NCBI RefSeq assembly: GCF_020329485.1
Contig: NZ_JAGKJI010000001.1
Location: 248,001 to 312,000 of the forward strand
DNA from: Bradyrhizobium cenepequi
GTDB lineage: Bacteria; Pseudomonadota; Alphaproteobacteria; Rhizobiales; Xanthobacteraceae
DNA: 64,000 nt
Direction: 5' to 3'
The notes below the pieces were generated by a model, which saw only the letters and a list, made by a program, of their open reading frames with translations, was not told where the DNA came from and made no database searches. A program made the position numbers and the translations under genes. Numbering within the stretch: the stretch's first letter is position 1; every line of letters begins with the position of its first letter. Below, piece after piece: positions 54,101-63,988 of this stretch.

Positions 54101-54305
54101 CGCCCACGGCGCCGGCGGCGCCAGCCAGAACGCGCTCGGCACCGTTGTCATGGGCGGCATGATCGCGGTCGTGATCCTGGCGCTGTTGATGGTCCCGGTG
54201 TTCTTCGTCAGCGTGCAACGCGTGCTGGCCGGCGACCGCGAGCCGAAGGAAGCCAAGGCGCCGCAGCCGCACGCGCCGCCGGTGCCGGCGCAGACGAGCC
54301 ATTGA
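51147..54305 (+). CDS. RND multidrug efflux permease (HAE1/AcrB family)
   Basis: A 1052-aa proton-driven exporter with 12 membrane helices and two large periplasmic loops. The proton relay aspartates are in GMVLAVGILVDDAIVVVENV; the N-terminus SFFIDRPIFAWVVALFICLIGAI and the C-terminal half GLITIIGLAAKDAILIIEF are typical of AcrB. Hydrophobic drugs, detergents or plant compounds are likely substrates. It is co-transcribed with the adaptor gene. Confidence 0.96.
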   Translation: MPSFFIDRPIFAWVVALFICLIGAISIPLLAIAQYPIIAPPSISISTSYPGASPENLYNSVTRLIEEELNGANGILNFESTSDSLGQVEIIANFVPGTETSQASVEVQNRLKRIEARLPRAVIQQGILVEEASSAVLQIITLNSTDGSLDEIGLGDFMIRNVLGEVRRIPGVGRATLYSTERSLRIWLDPAKLVGYGLTADDVNKAISAQNAQVASGSIGAEPATDSQRVSALVLVKGQLSSPDEFGAIILRANADGSTVRLRDVARLEIGGLSYQFQTRLNGKPTAGLSVLMSPTGNALATASAVEAKMKELSRFFPANITYEIPYNITPVVEAAIEKVLSTLVEAVVLVFIVMFLFLQNIRYTIIPTIVVPVALLGACAMLMLLGYSINMLTMFGMVLAVGILVDDAIVVVENVERIMAEEGLSPKEATRKAMSQITGAIIGITLVLVAVFIPMAFFPGSVGIIYRQFSVTMVAAISFSALLAMSLTPALCATLLKPVTAGHGHARRGVFGWFNRALDGTRDGYTRTVRGTLKRTGRLMLIYVALLVGLGWGFVRLPGGFLPVDDQGFITTDVQTPSDSSYARTEAAIEKVEKYLLARSAIENVTFLTGFSFLGQGFNTAQAFITLKDWSERGPKDSAAAIVADINRDLSSIRDAKISALQPPPIDNLGNSSGFSFRLQDRGQKGYAALTAAADRLVTQANASPVLQKVYIEGLPPAPQINLVIDREKAGAFGVTFEDINNTISTNLGSNYINDFPNRGRMQRVVVQADKFTRMNADDILNYNVKNNRGQLVPFSSFASIEWQRGPTQIAGFNYYPAVRISGEARLGYTSGDALNEMERLANMLPRGFGYEWTGQSLQEKLSGSQAPFLLALSVLVVFLLLAALYESWTIPLAVLLTIPLGVTGAVIAATMRGLANDVYFTVGLITIIGLAAKDAILIIEFAKDLRAHGKPLIEATVEACSLRFRPILMTGLAFVFGVFPMAIAHGAGGASQNALGTVVMGGMIAVVILALLMVPVFFVSVQRVLAGDREPKEAKAPQPHAPPVPAQTSH

Positions 54306-54307
54306 CG

Positions 54308-54413
54308 CGTCATTCCGGGGCGCGCGTCAGCGCGAGCCCGGAATCCATTTCGCCACTGGTTCTGCGGATCAATGGATTCTGGGCCCGCGCCAAGAGGCGC
54401 GTCCCGGAATGAC
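54308..54413. repeat. Interspersed palindromic repeat (CGTCATTCCGGGGCG type)
   Basis: CGTCATTCCGGGGCGCGCG at one end and CGTCCCGGAATGACAG at the other, with GCCCGGAATCCATT and AATGGATTCTGGGC inverted in the core. It is a second copy of the type at 2747. Confidence 0.8.
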
Positions 54414-54437
54414 AGCGCTCAGGAAAACACGCGCTCG

Positions 54438-55229
54438 TTACCCCAGCGGCTTCAAAATCTTCACGAGTTCCCCGTGCACGAACTCGTTGCCGCACACGAC
54501 ATTTCCCGTCGTCAGTGCGTTGTCGTGCCCTTCGATGCCAGTGATGGTGCCGCCGGCTTCGCGCACCATGATCTGGCCGGCCGCGATGTCCCAGGGGGAG
54601 AGGTTGCGTTCCCAATAGCCGTCGAGCCGGCCGGCGGCGACGAAGGCGAGATCGAGCGAGGCGGCGCCGAAGCGGCGGAAGCCGGCGACCCTGTTCTGCA
54701 GCGCCGCCATCTCCTTCAGTGCCAAGCCATGGTCGCCGCGGCCGATGTGGGGCAGCCCGCAGGCGACCACACATTCGTCGAGCTTGCGGCGGCCGGCGAC
54801 GCGCAGGCGCTGGTCGTTGAGGAACGCGCCCTTGCCGCGCTCGGCGATATAAAGCTCGTCATTGGCGGGGTTATAGATCACCCCGGCAATCACCGTGCCC
54901 TCGCGCGCCAGCGCGATCGAGATCGCGAATTGCGGGATGCCGTGTAGGAAGTTGGTGGTGCCGTCCAGCGGATCGACGATCCAGCTATGGCTCTTGTCGG
55001 TGCCCTCGCGGGTGCCGCCTTCCTCGCCGAGGAAGCCGTAGCCCGGGCGGGCCTTGGCGAGGTCGGTGTAGAGCATCTCCTCGGCACGCTTGTCGGCCAG
55101 CGAGACGAAATTCGCCGGCCCCTTCAGCGACACCTGCAGGTGCTCGATCTCGCCGAGATCGCGCTTGAGGCTGCGGCCGGCGCGGCGCGCGGCCTTGACC
55201 ATGACGTTGATGAGGGCGGAATAGAGCAT
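54438..55229 (-). CDS. suhB: Inositol monophosphatase family protein (SuhB-like)
   Basis: A 263-aa Mg2+-dependent phosphatase: GEEGG metal-site region (YGFLGEEGGTREG), DPLDGTTNFLHG, and WDIAAGQIMVREAGG, which hold the metal and substrate ligands. The ATG at 55229 matches the usual start MLYSALINVMVKAAR. SuhB also binds RNA polymerase and ribosomes in enterobacteria. It is the last gene of the leftward block. Confidence 0.93.
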   Translation of the reverse strand: MLYSALINVMVKAARRAGRSLKRDLGEIEHLQVSLKGPANFVSLADKRAEEMLYTDLAKARPGYGFLGEEGGTREGTDKSHSWIVDPLDGTTNFLHGIPQFAISIALAREGTVIAGVIYNPANDELYIAERGKGAFLNDQRLRVAGRRKLDECVVACGLPHIGRGDHGLALKEMAALQNRVAGFRRFGAASLDLAFVAAGRLDGYWERNLSPWDIAAGQIMVREAGGTITGIEGHDNALTTGNVVCGNEFVHGELVKILKPLG

Positions 55230-55316
55230 GATGGAGGGCTTGTCGGGTGGGAAACGGCCCAATGCCGTCGGAGATTTCCGACCTGCGTGCCCTCTCGGGA
55301 TGGCGCCGTCAAGGCG

Positions 55317-56414
55317 TCATTTGCCGGTGCCGAGCCATTTGCGCGCGGCCTCCTCGGCCTTGGCGCGATCCTGCGGGGTCATGTCCATAAGCATGTCGTC
55401 CAGTTCCGGATCGCCCTTGCCGGCGGTCTTGGCGACGGTGTGCCATTTCAGCGCCTCGACCTTGTCCTGCGGCGCGCCCTGGCCGGTGGCGAGCACGCGG
55501 GCGAGGCGGTTCTGCGCGATCGGCGAATTCTGCCGGGCCGCCTTGCGCAATAGCGCCACCGCCGCCGGCTGATTCCGCGGGGTGCCATTGCCGTTGTAAA
55601 GGGCGATCGCATATTCGACCTCGGCATCGACATTGTCGGCAAGCGAGGCCGCCTGCAACAGCCGCACCGATTTCTCGAGATCCTTGGGCACCCCGGTGCC
55701 TTCTTTGTAGAAGGTCGCGAGCGCGTATTGCGCTTCGGGGCTGCCGGCGTCGGCTGCCATTCGCAACAATTCGGCACAGCGCTTGAGATCCTGCGGCAGC
55801 GTCTGGCCGTCGAGGTAGAGCAGCGCCAGATTATAGGCCGCCTTGGGGTTGCCGAGCTTGGCCGAGGACGCCAAGAGCTTCACGGCTTCGTCCTTGTTCA
55901 TGGGGCCGCCGCGGCCCGCGAGCCGCATCATCGCGAGCGCGAACATCGCCTCGCGGTCGCCGGCGTCGGACGCGCGCTGGTACCATTCGGCAGCCTTGCC
56001 GTAGTCACGCTTGATGCCGAGCCCGTTGGCATAGAGCTCGCCGAGCATGGTCATCGCCTTGGGGTCGTGGGCGTCATTCGCCCGCGTCGTGGCGAGATCG
56101 AAGGCGGTCTTGTAGAGGCCGCGCTGATAGGCGCCGTAGACCAGATCGACATTGGGATCCTCGAACTCGTGTGTCGGGCTCGGGGATGGCGTCGGCGAGG
56201 GCGCCGGCTTCGGCGAGGGCGCCGGCTTCGGCGTGGCCGGCTTCTTTTCTGCCGCTGCCTTCGGCTTCGGCGTATGCTTCGGCGCTTTTTTCTTCGCGGC
56301 CGGCTTGTTGGCTGGCGTTTGCGCGGCCGGCGGCGTCAGCGAAATCTGCGCGACCGCGCCCGTCGCCAGCACAGCGCAGCCGAGCACCACCGCTATCGGA
56401 CGCAGGAGGCTCAT
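55317..56414 (-). CDS. Sel1-repeat (SLR) periplasmic protein
   Basis: A 365-aa exported protein: signal peptide (PIAVVLGCAVLATGAVAQ), a ~60-residue Lys/Pro/Ala-rich linker, then about seven Sel1-like tetratricopeptide repeats (for example YANGLGIKRDYGKAAEWYQ and ATFYKEGTGVPKDLEKSVRL). Sel1 proteins act as protein-interaction scaffolds, often in cell envelope or exopolysaccharide regulation. Its start overlaps the stop of the ThiE-like gene (ATGA). Confidence 0.92.
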   Translation of the reverse strand: MSLLRPIAVVLGCAVLATGAVAQISLTPPAAQTPANKPAAKKKAPKHTPKPKAAAEKKPATPKPAPSPKPAPSPTPSPSPTHEFEDPNVDLVYGAYQRGLYKTAFDLATTRANDAHDPKAMTMLGELYANGLGIKRDYGKAAEWYQRASDAGDREAMFALAMMRLAGRGGPMNKDEAVKLLASSAKLGNPKAAYNLALLYLDGQTLPQDLKRCAELLRMAADAGSPEAQYALATFYKEGTGVPKDLEKSVRLLQAASLADNVDAEVEYAIALYNGNGTPRNQPAAVALLRKAARQNSPIAQNRLARVLATGQGAPQDKVEALKWHTVAKTAGKGDPELDDMLMDMTPQDRAKAEEAARKWLGTGK

Positions 56415-57097
56415 TCCGGCGTCAGTCCTGCCCTTGCTTTTCCAACCGCGCTCGCATGCGCTTCCCGGATGGTCGCGCCGACCTCGGCGAGCGCTGTGCC
56501 GGCGCCGCGCGAATCGGCGAAGATGAAGTCGCCGACCAGGACGAAGTCTGCGCCGGCGGATGCAAATTCAAGAGCCTCTGCGCGCGAGGTGGCGTAGCCG
56601 ATGCAGGGCGGCTCAAACAACTCGTCCCACCAGTTGAGCCGCTCAGCGATCGCCTGTGCCGAGGGCCGCTGCCCCTGCGCATCGGGCTCGCCGAACAGCA
56701 CGTAATCGGCGCCGAGCTCGCCCGCGGCCATGGATTCGTGCCGCGTCGGCAGCCCGCCGACGCCGGCGATGCGGTCCGGCTTCAGCGACGGCAGCGCCTC
56801 CTCCAGCGCGGCAAGGCCGGTGAGATGCGCGCCGTCGGCGCCGGCACGGGCGACGAGCTCGACATGGCCGTCGATCAGGAGCGCGGCGCCAGCGTTCTGG
56901 ATCACCGGCACGAGCGCCTTCACGCGCGAGATCATCGTGCGCTGGTCGGTCTCGCGCAGCCGCAGCAGCACCGCTGCGACGTCGGCGGCGGCGAGCAGGG
57001 CAGGCAGGCTTGCGATGAGTTCAGAGGGATCGTCCACCACCGGCGTCGCGAGATAGAGGCGCGTCGCCGGGCGTGGCGGAACGGGCTTTGCGGCCAA
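56411..57097 (-). CDS. Degenerate thiamine-phosphate-synthase-like protein
   Basis: A 228-aa TIM-barrel protein of the ThiE family: LRLRETDQRTMISRVKALVP, then LLIDGHVELVARAGADGAHL and GLPTRHESMAAGELGADYVLFG. The usual first lysine (in QLREK) and ND pair are not conserved (LRLRE, ID), so catalysis of thiamine phosphate formation is doubtful. The start is a TTG at 57097, one base after the class I aldolase stop, with AAGGTGG upstream. Linked to aldolase and Sel1 genes rather than thiamine genes, it may have another role. Confidence 0.82.
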   Translation of the reverse strand: MAAKPVPPRPATRLYLATPVVDDPSELIASLPALLAAADVAAVLLRLRETDQRTMISRVKALVPVIQNAGAALLIDGHVELVARAGADGAHLTGLAALEEALPSLKPDRIAGVGGLPTRHESMAAGELGADYVLFGEPDAQGQRPSAQAIAERLNWWDELFEPPCIGYATSRAEALEFASAGADFVLVGDFIFADSRGAGTALAEVGATIREAHASAVGKARAGLTPE

Positions 57098-58123
57098 CTA
57101 TGCCACCTTCTTTTCCAGGCCGGTCTCCCACTCGCCTTTGCTCGCGAGCCCGTTCATGCGGGCGCGGTGGCTGAAGGCGCGTTGGCCAGCCGCGACATTC
57201 TCGGCCTTGCCGGACCACGCCTTCTGCGGCGCCGCCTGCAGCGCGCGGCCGTAAGAGAAGGTGAGCTTCCAGGGCAGGCCGCCGATCCGGTTCATGGCAT
57301 CAAGGTGCGCGGTCGCCTCTTCATCGCTCTGGCCGCCGGAGAGGAAGGCGATGCCGGGCACCGCGGCGGGCACGCAGGCCTTCAGCAGGCGGACGGTCTT
57401 CTCGGCGACTTCCTGCACCGATGCCTGCTTCGGGCTCTTCTTGCCTGACACCGCCATGTTTGGCTTCAGCACCATGCCTTCGAGTTCGACCCGCTGCACG
57501 AACAGTTCATGGAATACCGTGCGCAGCACCTGCTGCGTCACCTCATAGCAGCGGTCGATGTCATGGCCGCCGTCCATCAGCACTTCCGGCTCGACGATCG
57601 GCACGATCTGTGCCGCCTGGCACAGCGCGGCGTAGCGCGCCAGCGCGTGGGCGTTGACATGGATCGCGGTCCTGGTGGGAATGCCCTGTCCGATGTCAAT
57701 GACGGCGCGCCATTTCGCGAAGCGCGCGCCGCGCTCGTAATATTTCTTCAGGCGCTCGGCGAGCTTGTCGAGGCCGATGGTTACGAGTTCGCCGGGACAG
57801 CCGGGCAAAGCTTGCGTGCCCTCATCCACCTTGATGCCGGGGATGCTGCCGGCCTGCTCGATCAGCTTGATCAGCGGCGTGCCGTCCTTCGCGTTCTGCC
57901 AGATCGTCTCGTCATAGAGGATGACGCCGGAAACATATCTGCTCATCGCCTCCGTCGAGCGAAACAGCATCTCGCGGTAGTCGCGCCGGTTCTCCTCGGT
58001 CGATTCCACCCCGATCGCGTCGAAGCGCTTCTTGATGGTCCCTGAGGATTCGTCGGCGGCCAAAACGCCCTTGCCCGGGGTGACCATGGCAAGCGCGATC
58101 TTGTTGAGGTCAGCGAGGTTCAT
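57098..58123 (-). CDS. Class I fructose-bisphosphate aldolase
   Basis: A Schiff-base aldolase of 341 aa that splits fructose-1,6-bisphosphate. It has GKGVLAADESSGTIKKRF, GSIPGIKVDEG, and the catalytic Lys in LEGMVLKPNMAVSG, with no metal site. The ATG at 58123 matches the family start MNLADLNKIA; the frame is open to 58162. It is next to an unrelated class II aldolase gene, giving two enzymes for one step. Confidence 0.94.
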   Translation of the reverse strand: MNLADLNKIALAMVTPGKGVLAADESSGTIKKRFDAIGVESTEENRRDYREMLFRSTEAMSRYVSGVILYDETIWQNAKDGTPLIKLIEQAGSIPGIKVDEGTQALPGCPGELVTIGLDKLAERLKKYYERGARFAKWRAVIDIGQGIPTRTAIHVNAHALARYAALCQAAQIVPIVEPEVLMDGGHDIDRCYEVTQQVLRTVFHELFVQRVELEGMVLKPNMAVSGKKSPKQASVQEVAEKTVRLLKACVPAAVPGIAFLSGGQSDEEATAHLDAMNRIGGLPWKLTFSYGRALQAAPQKAWSGKAENVAAGQRAFSHRARMNGLASKGEWETGLEKKVA

Positions 58124-58308
58124 AGAACGTCCTCCAGATGGTTTCATGCCCTTGCAAACCAAAATAGGCGGTTATCGGGCAATTGCCTAGAAAACGTTCG
58201 CCGCAGCGCGCGGCCGCGCGGTTCGGCGCAGGATTAACATTAAAACCGAACAGCGGCCACAAATCGAACTCCCCTCCGCCTTCCGCGTGCGGGGGGAGCG
58301 GAGAGCCT

Positions 58309-58398
58309 GTAGCCCGGGTGGAGCGAAGCGTAACCGGGACCCCTCTGTCCGTATCGCGAGCGGCCCCCGAGTTACGCTGGCGCTTCACCCCGGGCTAC
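58309..58398. repeat. GTAGCCCGG...CCGGGCTAC repeat
   Basis: GTAGCCCGGGTGGAGCGAAG at one end and TTCACCCCGGGCTACG at the other, with CCCCTCTGTCCG inside. Same family as 27373-27496. It fills the gap between the two aldolase genes. Confidence 0.78.
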
Positions 58399-58419
58399 GC
58401 CATCCGTAAGCCGATGCAG

Positions 58420-59487
58420 TTACGCCACCTTCGGATCGAGCTCGCCTTTGGCGTAGCGCTTGGCCATTTCCGCCGTGGTCAGCACCTTCTGGATCTTGCT
58501 GGCCTGGCCAGCGGTATTGAACTCCTGCAGCCGCTGCTTGCACAGCTTGGTCATCGCTTCCATCGCGGGCTTCAAATATTTGCGCGGATCGAACTCTTCC
58601 GGGTGTTCCTTGAACACCTTGCGGATCTGCCCGGTCATTGCCATGCGGTTATCGGTATCGATGTTGATCTTGCGCACGCCGTTCTTGATGCCGCGCTGGA
58701 TCTCGCTGATAGGCACGCCCCAGGTCGGCTTCATCTTGCCGCCATGCTCGTTGATGATGTCCTGCAGGTCCTGCGGCACCGAGGAGGAGCCGTGCATGAC
58801 CAGATGCGTGTTCGGCAGCTTGCGGTGGATCTCCTCGATCACGTTCATGGCAAGGATGTCGCCATCCGGCTTGCGGGTGAACTTGTAGGCGCCATGCGAG
58901 GTGCCCATCGCGATCGCGAGCGCGTCGACCTTGGTCTCCTTCACGAACTTCACCGCTTCGTCCGGATTGGTCAGGAGCTGGTCGTGGGAGAGCTTGCCTT
59001 CGGCGCCGTGGCCGTCTTCCTTGTCGCCCATGCCGGTCTCGAGCGAGCCGAGCACGCCGAGTTCGCCTTCCACCGAAATGCCGCCGAGATGGGCCATGTT
59101 GGTGACGGTCCTGGTCACGCCGACATTGTAGTCCCAGTCGCCGGGCGTCTTGCCGTCGGCTTTCAGCGAGCCGTCCATCATGACCGAGGTGAAGCCGGCC
59201 TGGATCGCGGTCATGCAGGTGGTGGGCTCGTTGCCGTGGTCGAGATGCACGCAGACCGGGATCTGCGGGTAGATCTCGGTGAGGGCGTCCATCATGTGCT
59301 TGAGCATCACGTCATTGGCATAGGCGCGGGCGCCGCGGGAAGCCTGGATGATGACGGGTGCATCGACGCCGGAGGCTGCCTCCATGATCGACAGCGCTTG
59401 CTCCATATTGTTGATGTTGAAGGCCGGCACCCCGTAATCGTGCTCAGCCGCATGGTCGAGCAGTTGCCGCAAGGTAATGCGAGCCAT
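58420..59487 (-). CDS. fba: Class II fructose-bisphosphate aldolase
   Basis: A zinc-dependent aldolase of 355 aa. The metal and catalytic motifs are in [21 protein letters not shown] and HGSSSVP. DN at its C-terminus ([12 protein letters not shown]) is typical of the CbbA-type enzyme used in glycolysis, gluconeogenesis and the Calvin cycle. It lies 46 bp downstream of pgk on the same strand. Confidence 0.95.
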   Translation of the reverse strand: MARITLRQLLDHAAEHDYGVPAFNINNMEQALSIMEAASGVDAPVIIQASRGARAYANDVMLKHMMDALTEIYPQIPVCVHLDHGNEPTTCMTAIQAGFTSVMMDGSLKADGKTPGDWDYNVGVTRTVTNMAHLGGISVEGELGVLGSLETGMGDKEDGHGAEGKLSHDQLLTNPDEAVKFVKETKVDALAIAMGTSHGAYKFTRKPDGDILAMNVIEEIHRKLPNTHLVMHGSSSVPQDLQDIINEHGGKMKPTWGVPISEIQRGIKNGVRKINIDTDNRMAMTGQIRKVFKEHPEEFDPRKYLKPAMEAMTKLCKQRLQEFNTAGQASKIQKVLTTAEMAKRYAKGELDPKVA

Positions 59488-59533
59488 CCGGATTCTCCTT
59501 GTAGTTACAGCGCGTTCGCGCGTGTGCTGGTAA

Positions 59534-60730
59534 TCAGCGAATTTTCAGAACTTCGACGCCCGGCAGCGGCTTGCCTTCCATCCATTCAAGAAATGCGCCG
59601 CCGGCGGTCGAGACATAGGTGAAATCATGTGCGACGCCGGCCTGGTTCAGCGCCGCGACAGTGTCGCCGCCGCCTGCGACCGAAAGTAGCTTCTTCGCCT
59701 TGGTGCGCTCGGCGGCGTGCTTGGCCGCCACCACGGTCCCACGATCGAACGGCGTCAGCTCAAAGGCGCCGAGCGGGCCGTTCCACACCAGCGTCGCCGC
59801 ATCGTCGATTGCGGCATGGATGCGGGCGGTCGATTGGGGGCCGACGTCGAGGATCATGCCCTCAGTCGGGATCGCGTCCAGGCCATAGGCATGCGACGCC
59901 GAATTGGCTGCGAAGTGGAAGGCGACGATGGCATCGACGGGAAGGATAATGGCGCAATTGGAGGCTGCCGCCTTGTCCAGGATGCGCAGCGCAGTCGCGG
60001 CGAGATCCTTCTCCGCCAGCGACTTGCCGATGCCGACGCCCTGCGCGTGCAGGAAGGTGTTGGCCATGCCGCCGCCGATCACCAGCGCGTCGACTTTCGT
60101 GACCAGGTTCTCGAGCAGGTCGATCTTGGTGGAAACCTTTGCGCCGCCGATAATCGCGATCACCGGCTTGGTCGGGGCTTCCAGTGCCTTGCCGAGCGCA
60201 TCGAGCTCGGCCTGCATGGTGCGTCCGGCATAGGCCGGCAGCTTGTGGCCGAGGCCTTCGGTCGAGGCATGGGCGCGGTGTGCCGCCGAGAACGCGTCAT
60301 TGACCCAGATGTCGCCGAGCTTTGCCAATTCCGCGACGAAGGCCGGATCGTTCTTCTCTTCCTCCTTGTGGAAGCGCGTATTCTCCAGGCAAAGGATCTC
60401 GCCGTCCTTTAAGCCCGCCACGGCCTTTGCCGCGGCCTCGCCGATGCAATCGTCGGCGAAAGCAACCGGCTTCTTGATCACCTTCGACAGTGCGTCAGCG
60501 ACCGGCTTCAACGATTCCTTGGGATCGCGTCCCTTGGGACGGCCGAAATGCGCGAGCAGAATGACCTTGCCGCCGTTGTCGGAAAGCTCGGTGATCGTCG
60601 GCGCGACACGCTCAAGCCGCGTGGTATCGGTGACGCGTCCATTTTCCATGGGCACGTTGAGGTCGACGCGGAGCAGCACGCGCTTGCCCTTCACGTCGAC
60701 GTCGTCGAGGGTGCGGAATGATTTTGTCAT
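59534..60730 (-). CDS. pgk: Phosphoglycerate kinase
   Basis: A 398-aa enzyme that transfers a phosphate between 1,3-bisphosphoglycerate and ADP. It has [25 protein letters not shown], the [10 protein letters not shown] motif, and the C-terminal [16 protein letters not shown] nucleotide loop. The ATG at 60730 is preferred over the open frame to 60751. A 122-bp gap with a repeat separates it from gap. Confidence 0.96.
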   Translation of the reverse strand: MTKSFRTLDDVDVKGKRVLLRVDLNVPMENGRVTDTTRLERVAPTITELSDNGGKVILLAHFGRPKGRDPKESLKPVADALSKVIKKPVAFADDCIGEAAAKAVAGLKDGEILCLENTRFHKEEEKNDPAFVAELAKLGDIWVNDAFSAAHRAHASTEGLGHKLPAYAGRTMQAELDALGKALEAPTKPVIAIIGGAKVSTKIDLLENLVTKVDALVIGGGMANTFLHAQGVGIGKSLAEKDLAATALRILDKAAASNCAIILPVDAIVAFHFAANSASHAYGLDAIPTEGMILDVGPQSTARIHAAIDDAATLVWNGPLGAFELTPFDRGTVVAAKHAAERTKAKKLLSVAGGGDTVAALNQAGVAHDFTYVSTAGGAFLEWMEGKPLPGVEVLKIR

Positions 60731-60748
60731 TGGAGGGTCCTCTGCGGC

Positions 60749-60841
60749 CATCCTTCGAGACGCCGCGCCAGGCGCGGCGTCTCAGGATGAGGTCTCTCCC
60801 TCATGGCGAGAAGCGCGCTTTCGCGCGCGTCTCGAACCATG
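60749..60841. repeat. Interspersed repeat (GAGACGCCGCG type)
   Basis: GAGACGCCGCG (60757-60767) and CGCGGCGTCTC (60773-60783) are perfect 11-bp inverted arms, followed by TCAGGATGAGG and CTCATGGCGAGAAGCGCGC. This is a Bradyrhizobium-type repeat lying between gap and pgk; it may form a processing hairpin in the shared mRNA. Confidence 0.75.
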
Positions 60842-60852
60842 AAGCCGAGAAA

Positions 60853-61860
60853 TCAGAGCAGCTTTCCGATCGCGACCGCGGTGTCGGCCATGCGGTTGGA
60901 GAAGCCCCACTCGTTGTCGTACCAGGACATCACCCGCACCAGCGTGCCGTTCAGCACCTTGGTCTGGTCCATGTGGAAGGTCGATGAGTGCGGGTCGTGG
61001 TTGAAGTCGATCGAGACGTTCGGCGCGGTGGTGTAGCCCAGGATGCCCTTGAGCTGCTGCTCCGAGGCACGCTTCATCGCCTCGTTGATTTCCTTGACGT
61101 CGGTTGCGCGCTTGGCGACGATCTTCAGATCCACCACCGAGACGTTCGGAGTCGGCACGCGGATCGCGACGCCGTCGAGCTTGCCCTTCAGCTCGGGCAG
61201 CACCAGGCCGATCGCCTTGGCCGCGCCGGTCGAGGTCGGGATCATCGACATCGCCGCTGCGCGGCCGCGGTAGAGATCCTTGTGCAGCGTGTCCAGCGTC
61301 GGCTGGTCACCGGTATAGGCATGGATCGTGGTCATGAAGCCGGTCTCGATGCCGACCGTGTCGTTCAAAACCTTCGCCACCGGTGCAAGGCAGTTGGTGG
61401 TGCAGGAACCGTTGGAGATCACCAAGTGATCCTTGGTCAGCGTGTCATGGTTGACGCCGTAGACGATGGTGGCGTCGGCGCCATCGGCAGGTGCCGACAC
61501 CAGCACGCGCTTGGCGCCGGCGGTCAGATGCGCGGACGCCTTCTCCTTGGCAGTGAAGATGCCGGTGCATTCCAGCGCGACATCGACGCCGAGATCCTTC
61601 CAGGGCAGCTTGGACGGATCGCGCTCGGCCGACACCTTGATCTTGCCGTTGCCGAGGCTGAGCGAGTCGCCATCGACGGTGACGGTGCCCGGGAAACGCC
61701 CGTGCACGGAATCATAGCGGAGCAGGTGGGCATTGGTTTCGACCGGGCCGAGATCGTTGATGCCGACCACTTCGATGTCCTTGCGGCCAGACTCGGCGAT
61801 GGCACGTAGGATGTTGCGGCCGATGCGACCGAACCCGTTGATAGCGACCCGGACTGCCAT
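60853..61860 (-). CDS. gap: Glyceraldehyde-3-phosphate dehydrogenase (type I)
   Basis: A 335-aa NAD(P)-dependent enzyme of glycolysis and the Calvin cycle. It begins [19 protein letters not shown] with the dinucleotide motif; the catalytic cysteine is in [15 protein letters not shown], and [32 protein letters not shown] and [12 protein letters not shown] are intact. The leftward order tkt-gap-pgk-fba is typical of rhizobial carbon metabolism clusters. It follows tkt by 142 bp. Confidence 0.97.
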   Translation of the reverse strand: MAVRVAINGFGRIGRNILRAIAESGRKDIEVVGINDLGPVETNAHLLRYDSVHGRFPGTVTVDGDSLSLGNGKIKVSAERDPSKLPWKDLGVDVALECTGIFTAKEKASAHLTAGAKRVLVSAPADGADATIVYGVNHDTLTKDHLVISNGSCTTNCLAPVAKVLNDTVGIETGFMTTIHAYTGDQPTLDTLHKDLYRGRAAAMSMIPTSTGAAKAIGLVLPELKGKLDGVAIRVPTPNVSVVDLKIVAKRATDVKEINEAMKRASEQQLKGILGYTTAPNVSIDFNHDPHSSTFHMDQTKVLNGTLVRVMSWYDNEWGFSNRMADTAVAIGKLL

Positions 61861-62002
61861 GCTGTTTCACTCCTCTAATAGCTGCTGCCGTCCCCGCTAG
61901 CGCGTGCTCCAGCGAGGGTGTTACGGCGGATCGCCCGGTTCGGCCGGACGAGGACGGATTAGATAGAGGTTACCTAGTCCTTTTTCGGGGCAAGCTCAAC
62001 CG

Positions 62003-63988
62003 CTAGCCAACGCGCTTCAGGGCAGCGTGAACGGCGGCCTCGGCGGTAATTCCGAAGTGCTTGAAAAGGTCCTTCACTGGCGCGCTGGCGCCGAAACCGT
62101 GCATGCCGATGAATTCGCCCTCCTGGCCAATCACGGCATCCCAACCCCAGCGCACGGCCGCCTCGATCGCGATCTTGACCGGCGCATTGCCGATGATGGC
62201 CTTTTTCCGGTCTTCCGGCTGCGCCAGCAACAATTCGAGCGAGGGCACCGACACCACCCGCGACGGGATGCCGCGTTCTGCAAGCTGTTTCTGCGCGTCG
62301 ACGGCGATCTCGACCTCGGAACCGGACGCGAAGAGTGACACTTTTGCGTCACCTTGCGCCGAGACCAGTTCATAAGCGCCGTGGCTGCACGGATTGTCGG
62401 CAGGCGCGGTGGTCCGAAGCTGGGGCACGTTCTGCCGCGTCAGCGCCAGCACCGTCGGACCGTCGATCCGGTTCAGCGCCAGCTCCCAGCATTCTGCAAC
62501 CTCAATGGCATCGCAGGGACGGAACACGCGCATGTTGGGAATGGCGCGTAGCGCGGCGAGGTGCTCGACCGGCTGGTGCGTCGGGCCGTCTTCGCCGAGC
62601 CCGATTGAGTCATGGGTCATGACATAGACGACGCCGGTGCCCATCAGCGCCGCGAGCCGCATCGCCGGCCGCGCATAGTCGGTGAACACCAGGAACGTGG
62701 CGCCGTTCGGCGCAAAGCCGCCATGGAGGAAGATGCCGTTCATCGCAGCCGCCATGCCGTGCTCGCGGATGCCGTAATGGATGAAGCGGCCCTTCGGCGT
62801 CTTGGCGGAGAAGTTGGTCGCCGACTTCGCCTTGTTGTTGTTGGAGCCGGTGAGGTCGGCCGATCCGGCCAGAAACTCCATCGGCATCGCAGCCGCGATC
62901 ACCTCGATCGCGGCCTCCGACGACTTGCGGGTCGCGACGTTGAGCGGGGTTTCGAGCAGCGCCTTCTTGTGCCCCTTCAGCGCCTTTGCGAGCGACGCCG
63001 GCCGTTCGTGCCGTATCCGGCGCTCGAATTCCGCGCGCTTGCGGCTGCCGAGCTCGGCGAAGCGCGCTTCCCATTGCTGACGCTCCGCAGCGCCCCGCGC
63101 GCCGGCTTCGCGCCAGGCCTTCAGCACGTCATCCGGCACTGAGAACGGCTCGAGCGAGATGCCAAGCTTTTCCTTGGCACCTTTCAGCTCGTCCGCACCG
63201 AGCGCTTCGCCGTGCACCTTGGCGGTGCCGGCTTTCGTCGGCGCGCCGTAGCCGATCGTGGTCTTGCAGGCGATCAGCGTCGGCTTGCTCGATTTCTGCG
63301 CGCGCGCGATCGCATCCGCGATCGCTTTCTGATCCTGGCCGTTGATGTGCTCGGCGGCCCAGCCGGCTGACTTGAATCGCTTCACCTGGTCGACGGAATC
63401 CGCAAGCGATGTCGGACCGTCGATCGAGATGCCGTTGTCGTCGTAGAGCACGATCAGCTTGTTGAGCCGCCAGTGACCGGCGAGCGCGATCGCTTCCTGT
63501 GACACGCCTTCCATCAGGTCGCCGTCCGAGGCGAGCACATAGGTGTGGTGGCTGACGATCTTCTTGCCGAACTCCGCGGATAGCATCTTCTCCGCCACCG
63601 CCATGCCGACCGCGGTCGAGATGCCCTGGCCCAGCGGGCCGGTCGTGGTCTCGATGCCCTTGGTGTGGAAGTTTTCGGGATGCCCCGGCGTCAGCGAGCC
63701 CAATTGACGGAAGTGCTTGAGGTGGTCGAGCGTCATGTCCTTGTTGCCGGTGAGGTACAACAGCGAATAGAGCAGCATCGAGCCGTGACCGGCGGAGAGC
63801 ACGAACCGGTCGCGGTCCGGCCAGGCGGGGTCGGCCGCATCGAATTTCAGAAACTGTGTAAACAGGACGGTCGCGACGTCGGCCGCGCCCATCGGCAGGC
63901 CAGGATGGCCGGATTTCGCCTTCTCGACCGCATCCATTGCGAGGCCACGAATGGCGTTGGCCATACGGGTGTGATCGACCTGCGTCAT
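62003..63988 (-). CDS. tkt: Transketolase
   Basis: A 661-aa thiamine-diphosphate enzyme of the pentose-phosphate and Calvin pathways. The N-terminal [19 protein letters not shown], the ThDP-binding [22 protein letters not shown], and [20 protein letters not shown] are all present. Length is standard and the gene is complete, starting with the ATG at 63988, only 12 nt from the window end, so its promoter is not visible. Confidence 0.97.
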   Translation of the reverse strand: MTQVDHTRMANAIRGLAMDAVEKAKSGHPGLPMGAADVATVLFTQFLKFDAADPAWPDRDRFVLSAGHGSMLLYSLLYLTGNKDMTLDHLKHFRQLGSLTPGHPENFHTKGIETTTGPLGQGISTAVGMAVAEKMLSAEFGKKIVSHHTYVLASDGDLMEGVSQEAIALAGHWRLNKLIVLYDDNGISIDGPTSLADSVDQVKRFKSAGWAAEHINGQDQKAIADAIARAQKSSKPTLIACKTTIGYGAPTKAGTAKVHGEALGADELKGAKEKLGISLEPFSVPDDVLKAWREAGARGAAERQQWEARFAELGSRKRAEFERRIRHERPASLAKALKGHKKALLETPLNVATRKSSEAAIEVIAAAMPMEFLAGSADLTGSNNNKAKSATNFSAKTPKGRFIHYGIREHGMAAAMNGIFLHGGFAPNGATFLVFTDYARPAMRLAALMGTGVVYVMTHDSIGLGEDGPTHQPVEHLAALRAIPNMRVFRPCDAIEVAECWELALNRIDGPTVLALTRQNVPQLRTTAPADNPCSHGAYELVSAQGDAKVSLFASGSEVEIAVDAQKQLAERGIPSRVVSVPSLELLLAQPEDRKKAIIGNAPVKIAIEAAVRWGWDAVIGQEGEFIGMHGFGASAPVKDLFKHFGITAEAAVHAALKRVG

